Positions 8,613-17,533 of a DNA stretch of 64,000 nt are shown in pieces; the stretch's first letter is position 1, and every line of letters starts with the position of its first letter. Origin of the DNA: Bowmanella pacifica (lineage in GTDB: Bacteria; Pseudomonadota; Gammaproteobacteria; Enterobacterales; Alteromonadaceae); the NCBI RefSeq assembly GCF_014645355.1, contig NZ_BMLS01000003.1, positions 496,001-560,000 of the forward strand. The letters run 5' to 3'. The position numbers and the translations under genes were made by a program. The notes below the pieces were generated by a model. The model made no database searches. It was not told where the DNA came from and saw nothing but the letters and a program-made list of their open reading frames with translations.

Positions 8613-9638
8613 TTACCAGCTTCGTGCACTGAGCAAGATCCTGTCGTCACCGATCCGCTGGTAGTGAATATTGAAGTTGTCTTGCAGCGCCACCAACAAC
8701 CCATCCAAATCGCCCAGTTTAAAACGACCGGCTACCTGCACATTGCGGGCCTGTTCGTCGATAAACTCAAACTGAACAAGGGTATGACGGCTGACTTCAG
8801 CGATGGCATCTTCCAGACGATCGCCGGTAAAAATGATATTGCCTTGTCGCCAGGACAAACGTTTTTCCAGCTCCTTGGCGACAATAGGCGCGGTGTTATC
8901 CTGCATCGGCCGATACTCCCCTCGGGTACCGGCCTGCATAAGCTGACCGCCGGGGACCAACTCCTCAGCCGGCAAACCTTGGCTCGTGACTGCTTTATTT
9001 ACGCTGACAATACCCTCTTGCACGATAAGCGCCACTTTCAGAGCGTCAACCTGAACACTAAATGCCGTGCCAACCGCCTGAAACAACCGGTCATTAGCCC
9101 ACACATTGAATGGACGAGCTGGCTCATGAGCCACATCAAAGAAGGCTTCTCCCCGCTCCAGATAGATCTGCCGAACCTTAGCGGTAAAACTCACCCGCAG
9201 GCGCGAATCGCTGTTTAGTGCCACCTCAGTGCCGTCCAGCAGCACAATGCGCCGGTATTCGCCCACTTCGGTTTGATAAACATGGATTGTTTGCTGTGCC
9301 GCAGCCACAGGAAGGGGCTGAGGAGGTTGAAACAGCATAAAGGTGCTCACCATAACTAACAGGGAAGCCGCTAAGGAGAGCGGTAGTGTCCAGCCTATGC
9401 GGCGTGAACGCGCCGCTGCGGCCGTTGGTGGCATCAGCTCTGCCAGTTTTGCCAGCACATCCATTTTGTCCCAAAGCTGTGCCAGTTCTTCCAGGGTGAT
9501 TCTGGCCTGGGGATGTTGCATAAAATCCACAAAGGCTTGCTGCTCAGTCCGGCTCAAGCCCCTGTCCAGTTTAGCCAACCACTGACTGGCCTGCTCCAAC
9601 ACATCATCGGGCTTGTGGTATTGAATCACTTTACTCAT
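8613..9638 (-). CDS. FecR-type anti-sigma factor / sigma regulator
   Basis: 341 residues. The N-terminal cytoplasmic domain has WLAKLDRGLSRTEQQAFVDF, a single membrane segment lies at about 90-110 (LPLSLAASLLVMVSTFMLF), and a periplasmic FecR domain follows (VGEYRRIVLLDGTEVALNSD, YLERGEAFFDVAHEPARPF, VGTAFSV). It overlaps the upstream sigma gene by four bases (ATGA type). The family transmits occupancy of the STN domain of the receptor to the ECF sigma factor. Confidence 0.93.
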   Translation of the reverse strand: MSKVIQYHKPDDVLEQASQWLAKLDRGLSRTEQQAFVDFMQHPQARITLEELAQLWDKMDVLAKLAELMPPTAAAARSRRIGWTLPLSLAASLLVMVSTFMLFQPPQPLPVAAAQQTIHVYQTEVGEYRRIVLLDGTEVALNSDSRLRVSFTAKVRQIYLERGEAFFDVAHEPARPFNVWANDRLFQAVGTAFSVQVDALKVALIVQEGIVSVNKAVTSQGLPAEELVPGGQLMQAGTRGEYRPMQDNTAPIVAKELEKRLSWRQGNIIFTGDRLEDAIAEVSRHTLVQFEFIDEQARNVQVAGRFKLGDLDGLLVALQDNFNIHYQRIGDDRILLSARSW

Positions 9639-10210
9639 CCCTGCCCTCCCACAACGTTATCACCGGCATTAGTGTGGTGCACAACAGCGGGACGGGTCGA
9701 TTTGCGTAACGACAAATAGGTGCGCTTGATCCCCAAGGCGATGTGCTTCTCTACGGTACTGACCGACAACCCCATCGACTTGGCAATTTCCTTTTGTGAA
9801 AAACCATAAACCTTGCGCAGTACAAACACACGTCGGCATTGTTCAGGCAATTCTCCCACCGCATCGCAGAAACGGGCAAACTCCTGCTCACTGGCAAACT
9901 GTTTAAATACACTGTCCTCATCACTTTGCCTGTGTTCAACAAGATCCATATCTTCCACATAAGCAGACAGATTGTGATGAGCACTTTTCAGGTAATCTTT
10001 AGCCAGATTCACCGCGGTTTTATACAAGTAGGATTCCGGTCGCTTGATGCAATCTAACTGTTCAGACTGCAAAATACGAACATAAGTATCCTGTACAACA
10101 TCTTCGATTTCTTTGGCCGGAACAATACGTCCCACCGCCCGTTCAAGGGTTGCTCTCATTGATATAAAGACGGCGCTGATGGCGTGCTTTTTTTGCAAAA
10201 CGTTACTCAT
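9635..10210 (-). CDS. FecI-like ECF RNA polymerase sigma factor
   Basis: 191 residues. Region 2 is visible in IEDVVQDTYVRIL and YLYKTAVNLAKDYLK. Region 4 is LPEQCRRVFVLRKVYGFSQKEIAKSMGLSVSTVEKHIALGI. It is first gene of the sigma - FecR - TonB receptor - propeller cluster. No Fur-box-like sequence was recognised upstream, so iron control is not indicated here. Confidence 0.93.
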   Translation of the reverse strand: MSNVLQKKHAISAVFISMRATLERAVGRIVPAKEIEDVVQDTYVRILQSEQLDCIKRPESYLYKTAVNLAKDYLKSAHHNLSAYVEDMDLVEHRQSDEDSVFKQFASEQEFARFCDAVGELPEQCRRVFVLRKVYGFSQKEIAKSMGLSVSTVEKHIALGIKRTYLSLRKSTRPAVVHHTNAGDNVVGGQG

Positions 10211-10434
10211 TTATATCATGACGATTGACGCACAGATTTCCGCCAGTCATCAGCTAAATGGCGTGAATTTTATTGCACTACTGTGACAAATTTATGTAGG
10301 GCGAGGACTATGGACTGAATAACAGTAGGCGAGAAGATGACAAAAAATTCCCTTCCATTGTCGATTGTGCGGCGCGTATTCCGACTATAACTGATTAATC
10401 CACGACAAGGTTCTTAACAACAAGGGAGTTCAAC

Positions 10435-10845
10435 ATGTCCAAGATGATTTTTGTCAATTTACCGGTCAGCAATCTCAACGCATCCGTGGCTTTTTACGAG
10501 GCTTTAGGCTTTACCAACAATCCGCAGTTTACCGACGATACAGCTGCGTGCATGGTATGGAGCGAACATATCTATGTGATGTTGCTGACTCACACCAAAT
10601 GGGCCAGCTTTACCCGCCGCCCTTTACCAGCAGATGGTGCAAGCGAAGTGATGCTGGCCCTTACCTGCGACAGTCACGCCAGTGTTGATGCCATGAATAT
10701 GACCGCCGCCAAGCATGGGGGAACGGCCGATATCAACCCAATACAGGATATGGGCTTTATGTACAGCCGGGCCCTGGCGGATTTAGATGGTCATATTTGG
10801 GAAGCGTTTTGGATGGATCCTGCTGCCGTGGCAGGCGCAAACTAA
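10435..10845 (+). CDS. VOC (glyoxalase/bleomycin resistance) family protein
   Basis: 136 residues. Start MIFVNLPVSNLNASVAFYEALGF and end DLDGHIWEAFWMDP show the two beta-alpha-beta-beta-beta modules of VOC proteins. Members are small metal-dependent lyases, dioxygenases or binding proteins. Its closest look-alikes are annotated only as glyoxalase/lactoylglutathione lyase-like. GGGAG precedes the ATG. Monocistronic, with a bidirectional hairpin downstream. Confidence 0.88.
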   Translation: MSKMIFVNLPVSNLNASVAFYEALGFTNNPQFTDDTAACMVWSEHIYVMLLTHTKWASFTRRPLPADGASEVMLALTCDSHASVDAMNMTAAKHGGTADINPIQDMGFMYSRALADLDGHIWEAFWMDPAAVAGAN

Positions 10846-10882
10846 AAAATACCAAGGCCGGCGAATGGGTTCCCCCGGCCTT
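10845..10882. terminator. Bidirectional terminator between VOC and small periplasmic gene
   Basis: Stem AAGGCCGG/CCGGCCTT. On the minus strand it is followed by GGTATTTTTT; on the plus strand only by a short T run. Confidence 0.65.
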
Positions 10883-10894
10883 TAGCGGAACGTT

Positions 10895-11281
10895 TTAACG
10901 TCCTGATTGCAGCAAGGTTTCGGCGTGCTTCAGGTATTTTTGCCCCTGAGATTTGACCTGCTCGCTCTGTGCTTTTTCTGAGCCTATGTGCACTTCTTCC
11001 AAGGTCGCAGCCAGGCTATCCAACTCCACATCCAAACGCTGCAACGCGTTTTCCAGGCTGTAGGTCAGCTCATGAATATGTGCCATATCTTCCAAAGACA
11101 AACTGGACTTGGCCAGCACCGTCTTCAGCTTGGCATTGTAGCTGACCAGATTGGTCATGGCCTGCTCAAGACTATCCGCTTGCTGCCCCTGATAATGATC
11201 CGGCCTGGCATCAGCCAGGGCCGAGGTTGCACTAACCATCAATACCGCACAAAGACCTTGTTTCAACCATTTATTGCACAT
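10895..11281 (-). CDS. Small periplasmic helical protein, DUF6746-like
   Basis: 128 residues with signal peptide ending SALA, then RPDHYQG and an all-helical, Leu/Glu-rich segment (LTYSLENALQRLDVELDSLA) suggesting a coiled coil. The resemblance to DUF6746 proteins is from recognition of RPDHYxG and IHELTYxLENAL and is not certain. No catalytic motif is seen. A Fur-box-like sequence about 40 bases upstream suggests expression under iron limitation. Confidence 0.65.
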   Translation of the reverse strand: MCNKWLKQGLCAVLMVSATSALADARPDHYQGQQADSLEQAMTNLVSYNAKLKTVLAKSSLSLEDMAHIHELTYSLENALQRLDVELDSLAATLEEVHIGSEKAQSEQVKSQGQKYLKHAETLLQSGR

Positions 11282-11318
11282 GATTATTCCTTATCTGATG
11301 ACATGCTTCGGCAAGGAT

Positions 11319-11337
11319 GATAATGAGAATAGATATC
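11319..11337. promoter_or_regulatory. Fur-box-like sequence
   Basis: GATAATGAGAATAGATATC matches the 19-base Fur consensus at 15 of 19 positions. It sits about 40 bases upstream of the small periplasmic gene (start 11281), consistent with repression by Fur, whose gene is at 48594. Confidence 0.6.
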
Positions 11338-11558
11338 AATTGCAAATTATACAGGCCACAACCCGATGGACTGCAGGCCGGACGCGTTAAGCGACCCGGA
11401 CGTCTTTTTCACATATAAAACAACAACGATCACCACTAAGCTATCGTTTACTGCCACGCATTGAAAACACGCCTTAAACCTGAAAAATCTCTGAGGTAAA
11501 TCAAAGTCTTGTGGTTTCAGTGCGGTTAATATGGTTAGATTGGCTCAAACACTTGCAG

Positions 11559-12281
11559 ATGGATTTCATGCGTTTATTTTTGCTTGGCTGGTTGTTATTC
11601 GCCGCTCAATCCAGTTATGCCCAGACCACTGTTATTCTGGCCGCAGAAAGCAGTTGGCCGCCTTATGCTAAAGCAGACGGACAAGGGATCTCCCGCGATA
11701 TTATTGAAAAGGCCTACGCCCTAACCGGCACGAAAGTCACCTTTGTGATTGTGCCTTACGCCCGTGCCCTGCACCTAACCAAACAAGGCGATGTAGACGG
11801 CGCTTTTAATGTCACGCGACAAGAGTCCACCGAGCGTGATTTTCTGTTTGGTGATGAGCCGCTTTTGCAGGCCACCGCGTCGTTTTATTTTCCCCCTAAT
11901 TCATCACTGAACTTCGAGTCCATTCTCAATGCCCCAAATCGCATGACGGTAGCGATTATCATCGGTTATGAATACGGCGATCTGTATGACAAACAGCGTT
12001 ATCGTTTCAGCGAAGTGGCGGTGTCCAGTCAAAATCAAATTATCAAGTTGCTGCGCCGGGACAGGGTACAGTCTGCAATTATGTTTGACCGGGTTGCCGA
12101 ATATCACCTGCAGCAATTGAAATTGCCGCTAAGCAGTATCCGTAAAGGCCCCATTAATCATATCAGTGATATCCATGTGGCTTTTAGTCGCGAACGTCCA
12201 TCCGCCAAAGCAGCAATGAGTAAACTGGATGAGGGGTTGCGCTTGCTGCGTCTGTCACAACCCATTGAGCCGTCGCGTTAA
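11559..12281 (+). CDS. Periplasmic solute-binding-like protein (SBP_bac_3 type)
   Basis: 240 residues. The signal peptide ends SSYAQ, then VILAAESSWPPYAKADGQGISRDI typical of family-3 binding proteins, with the paired lobe motif DVDGAFNVTRQESTERDF. The ATG at 11559 gives a compact signal peptide; an in-frame GTG at 11511 is an alternative. No ABC permease is adjacent, so it may act as a sensor or orphan binding protein. It is convergent with the histidine kinase, the stop codons overlapping by four bases. A similar orphan occurs at 31755. Confidence 0.75.
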   Translation: MDFMRLFLLGWLLFAAQSSYAQTTVILAAESSWPPYAKADGQGISRDIIEKAYALTGTKVTFVIVPYARALHLTKQGDVDGAFNVTRQESTERDFLFGDEPLLQATASFYFPPNSSLNFESILNAPNRMTVAIIIGYEYGDLYDKQRYRFSEVAVSSQNQIIKLLRRDRVQSAIMFDRVAEYHLQQLKLPLSSIRKGPINHISDIHVAFSRERPSAKAAMSKLDEGLRLLRLSQPIEPSR

Positions 12282-13684
12282 CTGCTTGGTGGCATAGACT
12301 TAGGTAAGGCTATCTTAAAACTGATGCGTCCCTGCTGTGACGCTACACTGATTTTCCCCTGATGCAGCTCAACAATGGATTTTACCATTGCCAAACCCAA
12401 TCCTGTTCCCTCTTTGCTCCGTGAACGAGCGCCATCAGCCCGATAAAATCGCTCGAAAAGATGAGATTGCTGTTCTTCAGTAAGGGGCTCCCCTTGATTG
12501 ATAACTTCAATCAATGACTGTTGTGGTGTTTGCGAGAGCAACACTAACACTTCACTTCCCTCACGGGCATGCCGTATGGCATTGCCAAGCAGATTGCTCA
12601 GGGCGCGCTGGATCAATCCGCGGTCAGCCAGTAGCAAAGATTGTCCGCTACGACGAATATGGATATGCCGCTCCTCGGATAGCACCCCCATATATTCGGC
12701 CAGTTTATCCACATCCTCCGCCAGCTCGAAAGACTCTAGTTCCAATGCCACCAGGCCATTATCTGTCTTGGCCAGCCACAGCATGTCTTTCACCATGGCG
12801 GTCAGACGTTCATATTCCTCCAGATTGGAATACAGCACTTCCCGATACTCATCCGGGTTACGGGCCTGATTCAACGCCACCTGGCTTTGCATTGCCAATA
12901 CCGTCAGCGGCGTTCTCAGCTCATGGGCAATGTCGGCAGAAAAATGCTTCAGGCGTTCAAAACCCAGCTCCACTTCGCTGATCATCTGGTTAAAGGACAC
13001 CACCAATTCAGACAGTTCTCTTGGCACCTGAGTGGGATCCAAACGTAAATCTAAGCGCTCGGTGGTAATGCCACTTATTTGCCGGCTAAGACGGTGCAGC
13101 GGCCCTAAACCTAAGCGAATGGCAATCGCCCCCATTAATAAAGTGATAATCCATATCATCAACAACGTCAGCCACAAGGTTTGATGAAAGCCACCGAGGA
13201 AAGTTTGATGAAAATCGATATTGCGTGAAACCGCCATCTCGCCAGGTTCGCCACCAGGCAAGGTTATAGTGAGCAAGATGCCACGTAGGTGCTCTGATTG
13301 CTCATTCCACACCACAGGCTGCGCGTCTTCCACCTTGTCCATAGCCCGGGTTCTTAGCACTGGTATCTGCGCCAGTGCACTGTTGCTGTATATCTGCTGT
13401 CCTCGTTTATCGTACAAACTAAAGTACATGCCATGAAATCCGGATTCTGCACCGGACAGCACTTGGACTAACTGCTCGGGTGATGGCATTTGTTTAAAGG
13501 GGTGAAGTCGCTCACGCACCGCCTGACTAACCACCGCCAGCTCGGCCACATCTTGTTCGGTAAAGTGATCTTTTACCTGGCGATCCACCAGCACCCCCAC
13601 CAACACAAAACAAAGGATGAGGGTACCGCCTACCAGCAACAGCATTCGAGAACGCAGGGAGAGGATTTTATCAATCAGACGCAC
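12278..13684 (-). CDS. Sensor histidine kinase of heavy-metal type (CusS/CopS-like)
   Basis: About 468 residues. Two membrane segments (about 10-33 and 168-190) flank a periplasmic sensor, then HAMP, a phospho-acceptor at H254 (HELRTPLTVL), N box LSNLLGNAIRHA and GTGLGLAMVKSIVELHQG. The GTG start at 13684 is preferred because GAGGAA lies just before it and this avoids a 35-base overlap with the regulator gene. Operon with the OmpR-type regulator. The domain layout and context point to copper, silver or another metal; the ligand is inferred. Confidence 0.9.
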   Translation of the reverse strand: MRLIDKILSLRSRMLLLVGGTLILCFVLVGVLVDRQVKDHFTEQDVAELAVVSQAVRERLHPFKQMPSPEQLVQVLSGAESGFHGMYFSLYDKRGQQIYSNSALAQIPVLRTRAMDKVEDAQPVVWNEQSEHLRGILLTITLPGGEPGEMAVSRNIDFHQTFLGGFHQTLWLTLLMIWIITLLMGAIAIRLGLGPLHRLSRQISGITTERLDLRLDPTQVPRELSELVVSFNQMISEVELGFERLKHFSADIAHELRTPLTVLAMQSQVALNQARNPDEYREVLYSNLEEYERLTAMVKDMLWLAKTDNGLVALELESFELAEDVDKLAEYMGVLSEERHIHIRRSGQSLLLADRGLIQRALSNLLGNAIRHAREGSEVLVLLSQTPQQSLIEVINQGEPLTEEQQSHLFERFYRADGARSRSKEGTGLGLAMVKSIVELHQGKISVASQQGRISFKIALPKSMPPSS

Positions 13685-13685
13685 G

Positions 13686-14363
13686 CTATTCCTCGGTATC
13701 CAATTTATAACCCATGCCACGCACGGTATGGATAAGTTTCAGTTCAAATGGGTCATCCACTTTGGCGCGCAAACGACGAATCGCCACATCAATCACGTTG
13801 GTGTCACTGTCAAAGTTCATATCCCATACCTGCGAGGCAATTAATGAACGTGTTAACACCTCACCGCGATGGCGCACCAACAGCTCCAGCAGAGCAAATT
13901 CTTTTTGTGTCAGATGCAGACGCTTTTGCTGACGACTGGCGCGGCGGCGGGGTAAGTCGAGCTTCAGATCGTCAATCACTAAGGCATCAGACAGCACTTG
14001 CTTGGTGCCCCTGCGCAACAAGGTGCGAACCCTGGCCAGCAACTCGGCAAAGGCAAAAGGCTTAACCAAATAATCATCCGCCCCGGACTCCAGACCATGA
14101 ATTTTGTCTTCCAGACTGTCTTTAGCAGTGAGGAACATCACCGGCACTTGCAGATCTTTATCACGCAATCGTTTGAGTACCTGCCAGCCATCGGCATCCG
14201 GGAGCATCACATCCAGAATAACCAAATCAAAGGGCTCGGTTACGGCAGCGTGGTAACCATCCAGGCCGGTGCGGCAAAGTTGTATGGAAAACCCTGCCTC
14301 TTCTAAACCTTTTCGCAGGTAATCACCGATTTTCACTTCATCTTCAATAACAAGTATCCGCAT
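13686..14363 (-). CDS. OmpR/CusR-family response regulator
   Basis: 225 residues from MRILVIEDE. Receiver domain with D51 in [15 protein letters not shown] and Lys in DDYLVKPF. Winged-helix DNA-binding domain ends [12 protein letters not shown]. The family is that of CusR/CopR/QseB. The ATG at 14363 matches the family N-terminus. It is divergent from a His-rich periplasmic protein, with a dyad between them. Confidence 0.93.
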   Translation of the reverse strand: MRILVIEDEVKIGDYLRKGLEEAGFSIQLCRTGLDGYHAAVTEPFDLVILDVMLPDADGWQVLKRLRDKDLQVPVMFLTAKDSLEDKIHGLESGADDYLVKPFAFAELLARVRTLLRRGTKQVLSDALVIDDLKLDLPRRRASRQQKRLHLTQKEFALLELLVRHRGEVLTRSLIASQVWDMNFDSDTNVIDVAIRRLRAKVDDPFELKLIHTVRGMGYKLDTEE

Positions 14364-14420
14364 ATGCAACCGCACTTTCTGGCCCCTTAACCGCATGTTA
14401 CCTGACTTGCCTGTGATCAC

Positions 14421-14438
14421 CATTACAGCTTTGTAATG
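14421..14438. promoter_or_regulatory. Perfect dyad CATTACA-N4-TGTAATG, candidate response-regulator box
   Basis: Seven-base perfect arms around GCTT lie between the regulator and the His-rich gene. The form resembles boxes of CusR/CopR-type metal regulators. A similar dyad is at 26155. Confidence 0.55.
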
Positions 14439-14558
14439 CGGCTGTCATGGATGGGTCAGGCCGGAATTATAAGCTTGGCTTGTTATTTTCAGGGTTAGGT
14501 CGCGCTATAGCGGCCGGAACGCTGCAAATTCTACGCTGACTGATATCGAGGAAATGTT

Positions 14559-14849
14559 ATGAAAAACCTGTTCTCTGCCCTAGTGATGCTGTCTGGTTTA
14601 ACTCTGGCCACACCTGCTCTTGCGCATGATCATAAAGAGAAAGCACACACCAACGATACCCATAGCCACATGCGCTGCGAAGCGATGCAGCACGACAAGA
14701 TGCAGCATGAAAAAATGGATGAGGCCGCAAAACAGGCCATGATGAAAAAATGCGCCGAACAGAAACATCATAAGAAGGTCAAAGAAAACAGCAAACATCA
14801 GGGTCACGATGGCCATGACCATCAAGAAAAACAAAAGCACCAACACTAA
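14559..14849 (+). CDS. Small His/Met/Lys-rich periplasmic protein, probably metal-binding
   Basis: 96 residues. Signal peptide ends TPALA, and the mature part begins HDHKEKAHTNDTHSHMRCEAM. Histidine makes up roughly a quarter of the mature protein, with Met-rich stretches (MQHDKMQHEKM) and two cysteines. This composition suits binding of Cu, Zn or Ni in the periplasm. It is divergent from and probably controlled by the metal-type two-component system. No family was recognised. GAGGA precedes the ATG. Confidence 0.8.
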   Translation: MKNLFSALVMLSGLTLATPALAHDHKEKAHTNDTHSHMRCEAMQHDKMQHEKMDEAAKQAMMKKCAEQKHHKKVKENSKHQGHDGHDHQEKQKHQH

Positions 14850-15317
14850 CAGCACTAAAGATGGCCTGTCAGCACAGGTCATCTCGGACTTTACCTCCAC
14901 TTTTAGCTAATCGGGCGCACGCCCTGAAGAAGCAATCATCAACGAATTAGTCTCATCCCCTCCATCAAAATGCCCTGAACGTCACAAGAGAACAGACTCA
15001 AAATGCAAAATTAGTGGCTGGAGCTAAAATTAGTTTGTCCGGTTCGTTCAACTTATTGCGATTTAAAGAGTTAGCAACCGGATAGTTAGCAACAAAGTAT
15101 CACTTTAGGTTGGTAATCATCGCGTTAGTGCAGTGGCATCACCTCCGATACTGAGTCTTGTTGTAACCATTTCTAAAGTCTAGAAGCGAATTGCTTTATA
15201 TCCGAAATGGACTTGGTTGCATTCAGTTGCCTTTTAATCAAGTTGATTGATGGGGCCAAACTGGTTAACAGCCAAATAATAACAGGACACACGCCATTAC
15301 CAGGCTTGGGAGAGACC
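14850..15317. other. Intergenic region, no gene recognised; short direct repeats
   Basis: No convincing coding region. Two pairs of short direct repeats stand out: AAAATTAGT at about 15007 and 15026, and AGTTAGCAAC at 15069 and 15084. They may be regulator sites for the downstream ATP-grasp gene. Confidence 0.4.
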
Positions 15318-16460
15318 ATGTTAAGCAACTATGTAAATGCATCGAAAGTATCAGGCAGACCCCTGACGAGCTTACTTGTGGAGGCTTTGAGACTAAGGTT
15401 CACCGGTCTTAAGTTGGGGCTGAGCGAATACATCGACTTTCAACTGTACAAAGACGATATTTCATTTGTGCAAAAACAAAAATTCGCCGGGCAACGCGCT
15501 CAGGCTGTTATTGAGGATATGTTGATAGATGATTATTCTAAGATCCTCAGCCTAGATAAAGTAAGTATGTACGGTCTGCTTCAGGGGTTGAATATCCCCA
15601 CGCCGAAAATAAAGGCCACCTATCGTACACTCCGTCCTTCTTGCATTGCACAAATTCACTCCCACCAGGAGATGGCAGAATTTTTGTCTGACCCGACCAA
15701 CTTACCCTGCTACGTAAAACGTGCATTTGGAGCCTATGGCAGAGGGAATGTTCTGATTGAAGAATCAGACGGTAACACAGTAAAACTGGCAAATGGTGTC
15801 AAAGAATCCGTCAAGGCCTTTTGCAACAACACCGATGATGGTCGAACCTTAGGTTGGATATTTCAAGAGCCGTTAAGCTCACACAAGGACATCGAAAGGC
15901 TCACCGGCACTGCGAAAGTGTCTGGTGTGCGAGTTCACACATTTTTAGGTGTCAGTGGCGTGCAGGTTACCAGAGCTATGTTCAAAATTAATCAGGGACA
16001 ACGGGATTCAGATAATTTTGAACACGGTGCCAGTGGCAATATGCTCGCCGCTGTTGATGTTGAAACTGGGCAGATCACTCGCGCTATCGCGGGAACCGGC
16101 TTAGAGCAAGTCAGCCTGCTCAAACACCCTGAAACCGGACAATCACTAGTCGGGTTTATGCTCCCTTTTTGGCAAGAAATCAGACGCATAGTCATTGACG
16201 GCCAAAAAGCCTTTCCCGGTTTTCTTTGCCCCGGGTGGGATATTGCAATCTGCAATGATGGTCCCAAAGTTCTGGAGGTAAATGCCTTTGGCGATATTGA
16301 TTTATCACAACATGCCTATCGCCAGCCCTTTGTTGATGAAGCATTTGAAGCCTTATTGGCACAGCGAGGCCTCAAGAACTTACTTTATTCAGGGAATAAC
16401 GACGAAGTATCACCAAGAAATCATCGACGAGGGATCCGTAAACACCATTGGCTTTGGTAA
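15318..16460 (+). CDS. Sugar-transfer-associated ATP-grasp protein
   Basis: 380 residues from ATG 15318, preferred over the in-frame ATG at 15207 because GGGAGA precedes it. ATP-grasp features: CYVKRAFGAYGRGNVLI (ATP-binding Lys and Gly-rich loop), GWIFQEPL hinge region, VRVHTFLGV, and the Mg-binding end GWDIAICNDGPKVLEVNAFGDIDLSQ. The family probably ligates amino-acid-like groups to sugars or polysaccharides, usually beside glycan genes. Here no glycosyltransferase is adjacent. It is an isolated accessory gene of unknown partner. Confidence 0.75.
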   Translation: MLSNYVNASKVSGRPLTSLLVEALRLRFTGLKLGLSEYIDFQLYKDDISFVQKQKFAGQRAQAVIEDMLIDDYSKILSLDKVSMYGLLQGLNIPTPKIKATYRTLRPSCIAQIHSHQEMAEFLSDPTNLPCYVKRAFGAYGRGNVLIEESDGNTVKLANGVKESVKAFCNNTDDGRTLGWIFQEPLSSHKDIERLTGTAKVSGVRVHTFLGVSGVQVTRAMFKINQGQRDSDNFEHGASGNMLAAVDVETGQITRAIAGTGLEQVSLLKHPETGQSLVGFMLPFWQEIRRIVIDGQKAFPGFLCPGWDIAICNDGPKVLEVNAFGDIDLSQHAYRQPFVDEAFEALLAQRGLKNLLYSGNNDEVSPRNHRRGIRKHHWLW

Positions 16461-16764
16461 TACCAATAAGGTCGCTAGACGATAGGCTCGGTGCAATTGA
16501 ACACACAATAAGTACGTCCTTCACTACTGGCGTTGCAGTAATGGCTACCTGTCTGGCAGATCGTCTGTGCCGTTTGGCGCTGCCAGCCTGGGTACGCAAG
16601 ACTAGATGGCGTCCTTTCACCCCCACTACCCAGCATACTGGCGCTTATGCTAGGAAAACGCTGTGTGGCATGCTACAAGATGACCAAATAGAAGTGCAGT
16701 GAAACGCCTGACATAGACGGGTATTTTATTGTCTACAGTACTGTACGGCCAATAAGCGAACACA
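16461..16764. other. Intergenic region, nothing recognised
   Basis: About 300 bases between the ATP-grasp and pentapeptide genes. One short open frame here shows no family signal and was rejected. Confidence 0.4.
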
Positions 16765-17364
16765 ATGACAAGATTTACAAGCGGTGAGCACTATTTCGAC
16801 ACCTCCTTTGAAAAGGTGACATTACCTGACACACCTTATCGCGACATCGAGTTTGAAGAGTGTCACTTCTCTGACTGTGACTTTTCAGCCTCTGAATTTA
16901 CCTATTGCAAATTCACTCATTGCACCTTTGAACGCTGTAATTTAAGCCTGATGAAGTTTTCAGGCTCTACGCTGTTCGGACTTAAATTCAACGAGTGCAA
17001 ATTGGTGGGCGTGGATTGGACGAGAGCCTCGTGGCCTGCGTATCATGCAGATTTTGAGCTTAGCTTTACGCGCTGCATCTTAAATGATTCGTCTTTTTTC
17101 GGTCTGACCTTACATGCCCTTCTTTTTAACGACTGTAAGTTGCATGATGTTGACTTTCGCGAAGGCGACTTTGCCGGTGCAAGTATGATACAGAGTGACT
17201 TTAGACATAGTTTGTTTATGAGAACAAATTTACAAGCCGTCGATTTTACCGATTCAACGGCCTATACCATCGACGTCCTGAATAACAATGTACAGAAGGC
17301 TAAGTTCTCGCGCTACGAAGCACTGTACTTGTTAGAAAGCTTAGGCATTGAATTGGTTGATTAA
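16765..17364 (+). CDS. Pentapeptide-repeat protein
   Basis: 199 residues built almost entirely of A(D/N/C)(L/F)XX-like repeats with F or L centres (FEECHFSDCDFSASEFTYCKF, HDVDFREGDFAGASMIQSDF). These form a right-handed quadrilateral beta-helix. Size and Cys-rich repeats resemble Qnr/McbG proteins that mimic DNA and protect gyrase. A resistance function is not established: the two loops of Qnr could not be located confidently. Monocistronic. Confidence 0.88.
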   Translation: MTRFTSGEHYFDTSFEKVTLPDTPYRDIEFEECHFSDCDFSASEFTYCKFTHCTFERCNLSLMKFSGSTLFGLKFNECKLVGVDWTRASWPAYHADFELSFTRCILNDSSFFGLTLHALLFNDCKLHDVDFREGDFAGASMIQSDFRHSLFMRTNLQAVDFTDSTAYTIDVLNNNVQKAKFSRYEALYLLESLGIELVD

Positions 17365-17533
17365 TCCTCAAGGCGAACACTCTGTTGCTAAAAAAGAATC
17401 CACACTAGGGGATTACTAATAACGCGACACTGGACGTAAAAATTGAAGGACGCTCAGGATACAGTGGAGCGTGCTGACTAGATATAATCACAACCCACTT
17501 TCGAGCAGCGTCAAAGCCAATCAGGAGAACAAA

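Noticed and set aside
8537-8704. In-frame extension of the TonB receptor upstream into fecR
   Set aside because: The extra 56 residues are Cys/Trp-rich and read in another frame of fecR; a normal signal peptide begins at 8536.
14862-14890. Hairpin GATGGCCTGT/ACAGGTCATC after the His-rich gene as a terminator
   Set aside because: Imperfect stem and no T run, so not called.
16448-16702. Open frame of 84 codons overlapping the ATP-grasp end
   Set aside because: No family signal or ribosome site.
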